From contig CP087965.1 of NCBI GenBank assembly GCA_024703855.1, positions 876,001 through 940,000 of the forward strand: a stretch of DNA of 64,000 bases, given 5' to 3'. Positions 54,373 through 64,000 of this stretch are shown here, piece after piece. This stretch comes from Polaromonas sp. P2-4. GTDB lineage: Bacteria; Pseudomonadota; Gammaproteobacteria; Burkholderiales; Burkholderiaceae_C. The notes beneath the pieces are model-generated. The model made no database searches. It had not been told where the DNA came from and saw nothing but the letters and a program-made list of their open reading frames with translations. A program made the position numbers and the translations under genes. How positions within the stretch are numbered: position 1 is the stretch's first letter; every line of letters begins with the position of its first letter.

Positions 54373-55209
54373 ATGGATGCCAGCACTCAACCCACCCACG
54401 CCGCGCGCCGCCCGGTAGCACAACCTTTTGGCGAGCACCTGCGCCACTGGCGACAACACCGTCGCCTGAGCCAACAGGGCCTGGCGCAGGAAGCCGAGAT
54501 TTCCACCCGGCATCTGAGCTTTGTGGAAACCGGCCGCTCCGTGCCCAGCCGCGAAATGGTGCTGCGCTTGTCAGCGCGGCTGGACATTCCGCTGCGCGAG
54601 CGCAACGCCCTGCTGGTAGCCGCGGGCTATGCGCCCATGTACCGGGAACGGGCGCTGGACGACCCGGCCCTTAGCGCGGCCCGGCAGGCGGTGGAGTTGA
54701 TCCTGAAAAGCCACGAACCCTTTCCTGCCATAGCCATAGACCGGCACTGGAACCTGGTGGCCGCCAACCGTGTGGTTCCTCACTTGCTGGCTGGCGCCGA
54801 TGCGAGCCTGCTGCAAGCCCCCGTGAATGTGCTGCGCCTGAGCCTGCATCCGCTGGGGCTGGCACCCAAGATTGCCAACCTGGCGCAATGGCGCAAGCAT
54901 TTGCTGGAGCGCCTGCGCCAGCAAATCACGGCGACGGCCGACCCGGTGCTGGTGGATTTGCTGGAAGAGCTGCGCGGCTACCCCATGCCCGAAAACACCG
55001 AAGGGGAGCACCTGGAAGGCGAGCATCTGGGCGTGGTCATGCCCTTCAAATTCAGGATGGCCACGGGCGACGTGCTCAGCTTCATCAGCACCACCACCAT
55101 CTTCGGCTCACCGGTTGACGTCACGCTGCAAGAGCTGGCCATGGAAACGTTTTTTCCGGCGGATGAGTTCACCAAGCAAGCGCTACAGGCGTTGATGTCG
55201 CCGGCGTGA
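54373..55209 (+). CDS. XRE-family regulator with MmyB-like ligand domain
   Basis: The N-terminal helix-turn-helix (LRHWRQHRRLSQQGLAQEAE, ISTRHLSFVETGRSVPSREM) is followed by the MmyB/PAS-like domain with AIDRHWNLVAANRVVPHLLA and FPADEFTKQALQ. The 278-residue frame is intact. The ATG at 54373 puts the HTH at the usual place. Members of this group respond to small lipophilic or oxidised ligands; here the ligand is unknown. Likely targets are the divergent membrane gene and perhaps the molybdoenzyme downstream. Confidence 0.85.
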   Translation: MDASTQPTHAARRPVAQPFGEHLRHWRQHRRLSQQGLAQEAEISTRHLSFVETGRSVPSREMVLRLSARLDIPLRERNALLVAAGYAPMYRERALDDPALSAARQAVELILKSHEPFPAIAIDRHWNLVAANRVVPHLLAGADASLLQAPVNVLRLSLHPLGLAPKIANLAQWRKHLLERLRQQITATADPVLVDLLEELRGYPMPENTEGEHLEGEHLGVVMPFKFRMATGDVLSFISTTTIFGSPVDVTLQELAMETFFPADEFTKQALQALMSPA

Positions 55210-55261
55210 TCGACAGCCAGCTGAAACAGGCGTCAGATAGGGATTCAAAATGGAGACAACC

Positions 55262-57481
55262 ATGACGGACACCACTATCCACCACCGGATCTGCCCGCTG
55301 TGCGAAGCCTGCTGCGGGCTGGAGCTCAAGGTCAGGGACGGCAAGGTCTTGAGCATTCGCGGGCATGATGCCGACGTTTTCAGCGCGGGCTACATCTGCC
55401 CCAAGGGCGTGGCGCTGAAAGACCTGCATGACGACCCGGACCGGTTGCGCACGCCGCTCATCAAACGTGATGGCGAATTTGTGCCGGCCAGCTGGGATGA
55501 AGCCTTTGCCGAAATCGGGCGCCGCCTGCCGCCCATCCTCGCGCAGTACGGCCGCCATGCGACCGCCGTGTCGGTGGGCAACCCGTCTGCGCACAAGATC
55601 AGCCTGCTGCTGTACTTTTCGCGGCTGGCCAAGGCACTGGGCAGCCGCAACGTGTTTTCCGCCTCCACGCTGGACCAGATGCCCAAGCAGCTGTCCAGCG
55701 GACTGATGTTCGGCCACTGGCTCAGTATTCCGGTACCCGACATCACGCGCTGCGACTTCCTGCTGATGCTGGGCGCCAACCCTGTCGCATCCAACGGCAG
55801 CCTGTGGACCGTGCCTGACTTTCGTGGCAAGGCCAAGGCCATGCAGGCGCGCGGTGGCAAGCTGGTGGTGATCGATCCGCGCCGCACTGAAACCGCGGCC
55901 ATGGCCGACGAGCATCATTTCATCCGCCCGGGCTCTGATGTGTTTTTGCTGCTGGGCCTCGTGCACACGCTGTACGACGAAAAGCGGGTCAAGCTCGGCC
56001 GGCTGGCGCCATGGGTCCAGGGCGTGGACGACGTCGGCGCGGCAGTAGCGCCTTTTCTGCTGAAGCGGTTGCGGAGCGCTGCGGCATTGAAGCGGCCACC
56101 ATTCGCCGGCTGGCGCGTACCTTGGCCAGCACCGGGCGTGCCGCCGTTTATGGGCGGCTGGGCACTTGTACGCAGGAATACGGCTCGCTGGCCAGCTGGC
56201 TGGTCGACGTGCTCAACATCCTGACCGGCCACCTCGACGAAGCCGGCGGCGCCATGTTTCCCAAGGCCGCAGCCTTTGCCGTCAACACGGCGGGCCCATC
56301 GGGCACGGGGCGCGGCATCACTACCGGCCGCCACAAAAGCCGCGTGAGCGGCGCGCCCTGAAGTCTTCGGCGAACTGCCCATCACCTGCCTGGCCGAAGA
56401 AATCGAAACCCCGGGGCAGGACCAGATCAGGGCGCTCATCACGGTGGCCAGCAACCCGGTGCTGTCGTCCCCGAATGGCGCGCGGTTGTCCAAGGCACTG
56501 GACCAGCTTGATTTCATGGTCAGCATGGACATCTACCTGAATGAGACCAGCCGCCATGCCGATGTGATTTTGCCCGGTCTCTCGCCGCTGGAAGACATGC
56601 ACTACGACGTGGCTTTCCCGCAGTTCTCCTGGCGCAACCATGCGCGTTACAGCCAACCGGTGTTTGCCCCCGCCGAGGGCCAGCCGCCGGAATGGGAAAC
56701 GCTGCTCAAGCTCGCGGCCATCGCCTCGGGCAAAGGGGGGCCGGAAGCCGACGCGAAGCTGATTGACGACGACAATTTTGCCGGCGACGTGAAGCGCCTG
56801 TTCGGCGAACACGCCGGTGCGGTGCTGCAAGCCACAGCCGGTCTGCGCGGCCCGGACCGCCTGCTGGAACTGGCACTGCGCAGCGGCCCTTATGGCGATC
56901 AGTTTGGGCTCAAACCCGAAGGACTGAACCTGGCGAAGGTCAAGGCCGCGCCGGGCGGCATTGACCTGGGCGAACTCGCGCCGCGCATTCCTGAAGCGCT
57001 GCGCACGCCCTCCGGCCAGATCGAACTGGCCCCGCCCTCGTTGCTGGACGACCTGAAGCGTCCGGCCCAGGACCTGGCCCGGGCCGTGCCGCAAATGGTG
57101 ATCGTCGGACGCCGCGACGTGCGCTCCAACAACAGCTGGATGCACAACCTGCCCCTGCTCGCCAAGGGCCCGTTCCGCTGCACCGCGCTCATTCACCCCG
57201 TCGACGCGCGGCGCCTGGGCCTGGCCAACGGCGCCATGGCGCGCATCGCCAATGGCAGCCGCAGCATTGAGGCGCAAGTGCAGATCAGCGAGGACATGAT
57301 GCCCGGCGTCGTCAGCCTGCCGCACGGCTGGGGCCACGGCCTGCCGGGTGCCCGCCTGGCGCTCGCGGCCGAACGCCCCGGCGTGAACCTGAACGCGCTG
57401 CTCGATGAGAATTGGCGCGACCCGCTGTCGGGCAACGCGGTGCTCAGCGGCGTGCCGGTGGAAATGTCGGCAGCAGGCTGA
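55262..57481 (+). CDS. Molybdopterin-dependent oxidoreductase with [4Fe-4S] cluster, frame-broken
   Basis: This is a cytoplasmic-type DMSO reductase family enzyme. The N-terminal cluster motif CPLCEACCGLELKV and YICPKG give four cysteines. Cofactor motifs include LLMLGANPVASNGSLWTVPD, VVIDPRRTETAAMADEHHFI, and the C-terminal RRDVRSNNSWMHNLPLLAKG. ATG 55262 has GGAGA upstream (55250 is the alternative). Breaks lie near 56052 (one base missing) and at 56359 (extra T after CCC, creating TGA). Full length is about 740 residues. No Tat signal is seen. The substrate is unknown. Confidence 0.85.
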
Positions 57482-57520
57482 AGGAAAAAAGCCGCTTTAC
57501 GCCGCGACCGTCTCCACCGT

Positions 57521-57585
57521 CAATTGCTATCTATTTGATAGCTTCTTGCGCCCATCCACTATTGGCTACAGGCATTTTTCATCAT
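57521..57585 (-). repeat. ATAGC repeat, reverse copy
   Basis: Read on the minus strand it gives ATGAAAAATGCCTGTAGCC, then GGGCGCAAGAAGCTAT and ATAGCAATTG, matching the family. It lies in the 244-base gap between the molybdoenzyme and the PNPOx-like gene. Confidence 0.65.
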
Positions 57586-57725
57586 TAAACCAGGGTCACG
57601 GGCCATGGCCGCAGCAGCCACGTTCTGTCGGCCCTGACTGACAGGCGGTTTGGCCAGTTTCTGATGATGCGGCTTCAGCCCGGCACTTAAAGTGGTGGGA
57701 TTAGCCACCAACCCATGGAGCCGCT

Positions 57726-58237
57726 ATGGAGACCGCCCGCCACAACACTGCAGAGCACGAAACCCTGTGGAACCTGATCAAAAACATCAAATTCGGCATG
57801 CTCACCCATCGGCACGCCAACGGCATGCTGCACAGCCATCCGCTCACCACGCTAAACAAGTCGCTTGATGAGGGCTCGACGCTTTACTTCTTCATCTCGC
57901 ACCAAAGCGAAATCGCCCGGCAGCTGCAGCAAGATGGCAATGTCAACGTGTCGTACGCACACCCCGGCAATGACAGTTATGTGTCCCTGTCCGGCCAGGC
58001 CGCCATTGTGGAAGACCCGGCCAAAAAGAGGACCTGTGGTCCACCATGGCCAAGGCATGGTTTCCGGGCGGCGTGACCGACCCGAACCTGGCATTGCTGG
58101 AAGTGCGGATTCACCACGCCGAGTACTGGGACGTGAAAGAAAGCAAGATGGTGCAGCTGGCAAAGTTGGCCAAGGCAGCCATCACGGGCGAACGGCCGCT
58201 GCACATGGGCGAGCATAAAGAGCTGCACATGTCCTGA
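57726..58237 (+). CDS. Pyridoxamine 5'-phosphate oxidase-fold protein, frame-broken
   Basis: This is a flavin-binding split-barrel protein of the general-stress-protein-26 group. It shows LWNLIKNIKFGMLTHRHANG, GSTLYFFISHQSEIARQL, and, after one missing A near 58026, DLWSTMAKAWFPGGVTDPNL and the IHHAEYWDVKESKMVQL segment. Full length is about 171 residues. It stands alone and is convergent with acnB across a terminator. Confidence 0.83.
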
Positions 58238-58360
58238 AGCACGCTTTTCGGTCGTGAGGTTTGTGGATGGTGCGGAACTGCGGGTGGTCGATCCATTGCC
58301 ATCCGGGCTGTGATAAGTGGCAGTCATCGGCGGCCATAGCACGCCAGTTCACGCCAAATA

Positions 58361-58394
58361 AAAAAGCCCCGCAACTTTCGTCGTGGGGCTTTTT
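58361..58394. terminator. Bidirectional rho-independent terminator
   Basis: AAAAAGCCCC and GGGGCTTTTT form a perfect stem with a 14-base loop and T-runs on both strands. It serves both the PNPOx-like gene (rightward) and acnB (leftward). Confidence 0.85.
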
Positions 58395-58416
58395 GCTTTT
58401 TAAGGCCTGACGCCGT

Positions 58417-61030
58417 TTATGCCGGTACGCTGTCCTTCACCGTGTCCGCCATGTCGGTGTAATCCTTGACCTGGTCAAAGTTCAGGTACTGGTACACGGT
58501 GTCGCTGGCGGCGGTCAACACGCCCATGTCGGCCATGTACTCGGCCTTGGTCGGAATGCGGCCCAGCTTGGAGCAGATGGCTGCCAGTTCGGCGGAACCC
58601 AGGTACACATTGGAGTTTTTGCCCAGGCGATTCGGGAAGTTGCGGGTGGAGGTGGAGAACACCGTGGCGCCCTCTTTCACCTGCGCCTGGTTGCCCATGC
58701 ACAGGCTGCAGCCCGGCATTTCCATGCGCGCACCGGCCGAACCCAGCACGCCGTAATGGCCTTCTTCGGTCAGCTGCTTGGCATCCATCTTGGTCGGTGG
58801 CGCCATCCAGAGCTTGACGGGAATGTCGCGCTTGTTCTCTAACAGTTTGGACGCTGCACGGAAGTGACCGATGTTGGTCATGCAGCTGCCGATGAACACT
58901 TCGTCAATCGCGGCACCGGCCACATCGCTCAGGGTCTTCACGTCGTCCGGGTCGTTCGGGCAGGCGACGATGGGCTCGTGGATGTCGGCCAGATCGATCT
59001 CGATGACGGCGGCGTATTCGGCATCCGCGTCGCCCTTCAGCAGTTGCGGGTCAGCCAGCCAGGCTTCCATGGCGGCAATGCGGCGCTTGATGGTGCGCAC
59101 GTCAGAGTAGCCCGTCGCAATCATCCACTTCAACATCGTGATGTTGCTGGTGATGTACTCGATGATGGGTTCTTTGTTCAGATGCACCGTGCAACCACCG
59201 GCTGAGCGCTCGGCAGAGGCATCGCTCAGTTCAAACGCTTGCTCAACCTTCAAATCAGGCAGGCCTTCGATTTCAAGAATACGGCCCGAGAAAATGTTTT
59301 TCTTGCCCTGCTTGGCCACGGTCAGCAAGCCGGCCTTGATCGCGTACAGCGGGATCGCATTGACCAAATCGCGCAACGTGACGCCGGGCTGCATTTCGCC
59401 CTTGAAGCGAACCAATACGGACTCAGGCATGTCGAGGGGCATGACGCCCGTAGCCGCACCAAACGCCACCAGACCGGAGCCAGCAGGAAAGCTGATGCCA
59501 ATCGGGAAACGGGTGTGACTGTCGCCGCCGGTGCCGACGGTGTCAGGCAGCAGCATGCGGTTGAGCCAGCTGTGGATGATGCCGTCACCGGGGCGCAGTG
59601 GAACGCCGCGCGTGCTCATGAAATCAGGCAGCTCGTGGTGCATCTTCACATCGACCGGCTTGGGGTAAGCCGCGGTGTGGCAGAAGGACTGCATCACCAG
59701 GTCGGCGCTGAAACCCAGGCAGGCCAGGTCTTTGAGCTCGTCGCGGGTCATCGGGCCGGTGGTGTCCTGCGAACCCACAGACGTCATTTTTGGCTCGCAA
59801 TAAGTACCGGGGCGCACGCCCTGGCCTTCGGGCAGGCCCACTGCACGGCCCACCATTTTTTGCGCCAGCGTGAAACCACGGCCGCTGTCGGTCGGGTTTT
59901 GCGGCAAACGGAACTGGGTAGACACGGGCAGGCCCAGCGCCGCACGCGCCTTGGCGGTCAGGCCACGGCCCACGATCAGTGGAATGCGGCCACCGGCGCG
60001 CACTTCGTCAAACAGCACATCGCTTTTGAGCTTGAACTCGGCAATCACCTTGCCGTCTTTAAGGGCCTTGCCATCGTAGGGGCGCAGTTCAACCACGTCG
60101 CCCATGGCCATCTGGCTCACGTCGAGCTCGATCGGCAGCGCGCCGGAGTCTTCCATGGTGTTGTAGAAAATCGGGGCTATTTTTGAGCCGAGGCAAACGC
60201 CACCGAAACGCTTGTTAGGCACAAAAGGAATGTCCTGGCCAGTGAACCACAGCACCGAGTTGGTGGCGGACTTGCGCGATGAGCCGGTGCCCACCACGTC
60301 GCCGACATAGGCCACGAGGTTGCCCTTGGCTTTGAGTTCGTCAATAAATTTGACCGGGCCGCGCTTGCCGTCTTCTTCCGGCGTCACACCGGGGCGCGCA
60401 TTCTTGTGCATGGCCAGCGCGTGCAGCGGAATGTCGGGTCGGCTCCAGGCATCGGGCGCGGGAGACAGATCGTCGGTGTTGATCTCGCCGGCCACCTTGA
60501 ACACCGTCAGCATGATGGACTCGGGCACTTCAGGGGCGGCTGGTGAACCACTCTGCATCGGCCCAGCTTTGCAGCACGGCTTTGGCGTATTGGTTGCCCT
60601 TGTCGGCTTTTTCCTTGACGTCGTGGAACTGATCGAACATCAGCAAGGTGTTCTTCAGGCCGCTGGCCGCTTGTGTGGCCACGCTTTCCTCAGCGTCATC
60701 GAGCAACTCGATCATGGGGCTGATGTTGTAGCCGCCCAGCATGGTGCCCAGCAGCTGCGTGGCTTTTTCGCGCGATATCAGCGCGCATTTTTCGCTGCCG
60801 TGCGCCACAGCGGCGAGGTAGCTGGCCTTGACCTTGGCCGCGTCATCGACACCGGCGGGCACACGGTGGGTGATCAGTTCGACCAGAAACGCTTCTTCGC
60901 CTTTGGGCGGATTTTTCAGCAGCTCAATGACTTCGCCGGTCTGCTTGGCAGACAGCGGCAGCGGTGGAATGCCCTGTACAGCGCGCTCAGCAACATGGTT
61001 GCGATAGGTTTGCAAAAATTCGGGTGACAT
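58417..61030 (-). CDS. acnB: Bifunctional aconitate hydratase 2 / 2-methylisocitrate dehydratase, frame-broken
   Basis: This is the main TCA aconitase. Features are the HEAT-like N-terminus ([20 protein letters not shown]), [57 protein letters not shown], and the cluster region [13 protein letters not shown] and [17 protein letters not shown] precedes ATG 61030. A single extra T (plus position 60532) after CCC makes TGA at [12 protein letters not shown]. Full length is about 870 residues. It sits in a TCA block with mdh. Confidence 0.94.
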
Positions 61031-61100
61031 GCGGGCTACTCCTGTGTTCAAAATCGTGGGCTTGTTGGTTTGGTTTGGGGCTAAAAATCGTGTTCAGTGC

Positions 61101-61748
61101 TTATTTGGCAGCTGACGCGGCCGCGGCAGGGGCTGCCGTCACCACGGGCTTGGGGGCATCCAGCACGCTGGGGGGCGGGTTCAGTTTTAACGCCTCGGCC
61201 ACAGCCACTTGCGACGGGCTCATGCACTCATCGGCCAGGCGAATGCCCAGCTTCTGGTTCATCAGCATCGACTTGTTGGCCAGTTGCAGCCACACCGCGC
61301 CGGCCTTCTGGTCTTCCAGGCGAATGGCGCCCGTGGTGGTGGCCACCGGGAACATGCGGTATTTGAAGTTTTTGCCCTGCACATCGAAGTAACCGGGGGC
61401 TTTGGCGTCGGCAGCCAACGTGACCGAAGCGCCGAGCTCGCAAGGCAGATTGCCCACGTGCACACGCTCGGCAATGGCCAGCTCGGCAGGGGTCAGTGCG
61501 GCTTCGGCGGCCTCAATACCTGCGGCCACGTTCTTGGTGGCGCTTTTGAGGTTGGTGCGGCTGGCGCTGACTGCGGGTTTCTTTGCGGCTGAAGGCTTGG
61601 CTGCGGGCTTGGCTGCGGGCTTGGCATCTGCAGCGGCGGCTGGTTGAGCCGGCTTGGCCGTGGTTTGCGCCATCGCCATGCCCGGGGCAGCCAGTAAAAG
61701 AGCAGCAGCCAAAGAGGCTGCAAGGGTTGCGGTGTGGATGGTTTTCAT
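61101..61748 (-). CDS. Exported Ala/Lys/Pro-rich protein of unknown function
   Basis: The 215 residues start with a signal peptide (TATLAASLAAALLLAAPGMA, cleavage near MAQ) followed by a low-complexity AKP-rich stretch to about residue 65. A compact domain follows (AERVHVGNLPCELGASVTLA, KYRMFPVATTTGAIRLEDQK). The ATG overlaps the CitE-like stop (ATGA), so they are coupled. It is presumably periplasmic and I do not recognise a family. Confidence 0.75.
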   Translation of the reverse strand: MKTIHTATLAASLAAALLLAAPGMAMAQTTAKPAQPAAAADAKPAAKPAAKPSAAKKPAVSASRTNLKSATKNVAAGIEAAEAALTPAELAIAERVHVGNLPCELGASVTLAADAKAPGYFDVQGKNFKYRMFPVATTTGAIRLEDQKAGAVWLQLANKSMLMNQKLGIRLADECMSPSQVAVAEALKLNPPPSVLDAPKPVVTAAPAAAASAAK

Positions 61749-62767
61749 GCGGTTGGGTGGTGTTTTGGTGTATCGAAACTCAGTGAAGAGCGGGCTGGAA
61801 ATAAATTTGGACCTCGGCGGGCAGTGCCCGGCCGGTCTGGTGCGCGCTCCAGCACCTGCCAGTAATAGCGGTAACTCGCACGGTCGTGCAATTTACCGTC
61901 AAAACTAATGGGAGCCCAATCAGAACGGGCGGCAGCAGCTATTATTTTTATAGCATTTTCAATCTCACCCTGGCTGGGCGCAAAGGCCTCCAGGATGGGG
62001 CGGATCTGGTTGGGGTGAATGCTCCACATGCGGGTGTAGCCCAGTTCGCGGGCGGCATGGCGCGCAGCCCGGGTGATGGCTTCAGTGTCATTGAACTCTG
62101 TGACAACACAGTGCGACGGCACCTTGCCGTGGGCATGGCAGGCCGCCGCGATCTCCAGCTTGGCGCGCACCACCAGCGGGTGGGTGAACTGGCCCTGGCT
62201 GCTCATGCCGTCAGCCGGGATCGCGCCGCCGTGGGCGGATACAAAATCCATGAGCCCGAAGCTGAGCGACTGCACGCGCGGATGCGCGGCGATGTCGAAG
62301 GCGTTGTGCACCGCGAGCGGCGACTCGATCAGCACATGCAGCGGCAGCGAGCCAGCCGATGCCGCAAGCAGCGCCTGCTCTGCCCTGATCACGTCATCAA
62401 CAGACTCCACCTTGGGAATCATGATGTGCGAAAGATGGCGCACCAGCTTGCCGGCAATGGTGGCCATGTCGGCCTCAAAAGCCGGATGGTCTACCGCATG
62501 CACGCGAACGGCCACACGGGCTTTGTCGCTGGCCAGTGTGGCCAGCGCCACCACCATGGCCGCATGGTCGGCTTCGCCGCCCACGGGTGCGCCGTCCTCG
62601 CAGTCCAGCGTCACGTCAAAAACGCAGGCGCCGAACTCTTCGATCATCTCGGCCTGCAGTTGCAGGCTTTTGCGCATCCGCGCCTCCACGCCGCTGTAAT
62701 GGTCGCAAACAGGTAAAAAACCTGCTGCGGCCTGAGCGCCAAGGAGAATGTCGCGCGGATGTGTCAC
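61745..62767 (-). CDS. HpcH/HpaI (CitE-like) lyase family protein
   Basis: This is a citrate-lyase-beta-like CoA-ester lyase, 340 residues, frame intact. Features are FDVTLDCEDGAPVGGEADHA (metal site), LSHIMIPKVESVDDVIRAEQ, LHVLIESPLAVHNAFDIAAH, and MWSIHPNQIRPILEAFAPSQ. Known relatives cleave malyl-CoA or citramalyl-CoA, fitting the mdh neighbour. Near the C-terminus the segment ENAIKIIAAAARSDWAPISF is encoded by an ATAGC-type repeat at 61900-61955. Confidence 0.87.
   Translation of the reverse strand: MTHPRDILLGAQAAAGFLPVCDHYSGVEARMRKSLQLQAEMIEEFGACVFDVTLDCEDGAPVGGEADHAAMVVALATLASDKARVAVRVHAVDHPAFEADMATIAGKLVRHLSHIMIPKVESVDDVIRAEQALLAASAGSLPLHVLIESPLAVHNAFDIAAHPRVQSLSFGLMDFVSAHGGAIPADGMSSQGQFTHPLVVRAKLEIAAACHAHGKVPSHCVVTEFNDTEAITRAARHAARELGYTRMWSIHPNQIRPILEAFAPSQGEIENAIKIIAAAARSDWAPISFDGKLHDRASYRYYWQVLERAPDRPGTARRGPNLFPARSSLSFDTPKHHPTA
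61900..61955 (+). repeat. ATAGC repeat inside the CitE-like gene
   Basis: It reads AACGGGCGGCAGCAGCTATT followed by ATTTTTATAGC on the plus strand and is translated in frame on the minus strand within the C-terminal part of the lyase. Confidence 0.6.
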
Positions 62768-62787
62768 TGCTTGAAAGGCCAGGAAGA

Positions 62788-63774
<987 letters not shown>

Positions 63775-63940
63775 GATTGAAGACTCCAGGAAAGTTAAAA
63801 ATCGGTTGGATGAGGGTGTGAAGTGAGGTGTTTGGCGTTGGCCTGAAGCATTTCGGGTCGGTCGTGACCCAAAAAATAAACAAGCTACGCATCGGACTCA
63901 GCCGAAGATTTTACGCCTGAAAATTGCCGTGCGTCAATTT

Positions 63941-63961
63941 GTCTTATGTCTTATATAAGAT
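63941..63961. promoter_or_regulatory. Palindromic operator candidate upstream of mdh
   Basis: GTCTTATGTCTTATATAAGA contains the perfect palindrome TCTTATATAAGA plus a half-repeat GTCTTAT. It shares the core and part of the flank, in reverse, with 10066-10086. It lies about 170 bases before the mdh ATG, probably in a divergent control region shared with genes beyond the window. Confidence 0.5.
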
Positions 63962-64000
63962 ATGATTCAACCTTGATTATCATGCATCACTTGCACGCCC

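Noticed and set aside
59239..60186. 315-codon plus-strand open frame opposite acnB
   Set aside because: The opposite strand is unambiguous AcnB; the antisense product has low-complexity, His/Arg-rich composition.

Overview
The window reads as a GC-rich chromosome segment from a betaproteobacterium, most likely a member of the Comamonadaceae (Polaromonas/Rhodoferax-like). This rests on gene content (alpha-proteobacterial-type three-subunit transhydrogenase, orphan Bug/TctC binding proteins, DUF3579 next to argD-argF, the mdh-citE-acnB block, kynBUA) and on a palindromic intergenic repeat ending in AGCTAT-n-ATAGC. This is inference from recognition; no search was run.

Layout. 70-6583: a LysR regulator diverges from an aminotransferase, an RraA-family protein and an L-idonate/ketogluconate route (2-hydroxyacid dehydrogenase, gluconokinase, gluconate 5-dehydrogenase, L-idonate 5-dehydrogenase). 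6615-9571: pntAA-pntAB-pntB transhydrogenase. 9675-12385: DUF3579 gene diverging from argD-argF. 12531-23007: a mosaic of an IS1634/IS4-like element, a truncated SDR, a MobA-like protein, a spermidine/putrescine-type ABC transporter with a divergent purine/MTA phosphorylase, a low-affinity iron permease, an IS91-type transposase remnant and a second argF. 23042-29043: sugar-acid module (LysR, Bug, GarD/UxaA-type dehydratase, aldehyde dehydrogenase, HpaI-type aldolase), closed by a third argF fragment. 29267-34309: a second Bug protein, a PcaB/PurB-type lyase, a Gfo/Idh oxidoreductase and a GntR regulator with a palindrome over its own start. 34547-38357: complete SDR and the kynBUA operon (tryptophan to anthranilate). 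38442-49053: a five-gene operon read leftwards, Snf2-type helicase, DUF4391, type III-like Mod, Fic, Res. 49231-63774: FAD monooxygenase, acnA, small membrane protein, XRE regulator, molybdopterin oxidoreductase, PNPOx-like protein, acnB, a secreted protein, a CitE-like protein and mdh.

Two features dominate. First, about 50 single-base (rarely two-base) frame breaks interrupt otherwise well conserved genes, including housekeeping ones (pntB, acnA, acnB, argF). I treat them as probable sequence errors and give the full extent of each gene with the breakpoints. Second, the 12-35 kb region is built from repeated argF and SDR segments next to transposases, which points to segmental duplication.

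The best candidate for an unusual system is the helicase-DUF4391-Mod-Fic-Res operon. It is bracketed by two direct copies of the ATAGC repeat. No tRNA, rRNA or CRISPR array was seen. No stretch above 300 bases lacks a gene or mobile-element feature; shorter gaps with visible structure are listed.
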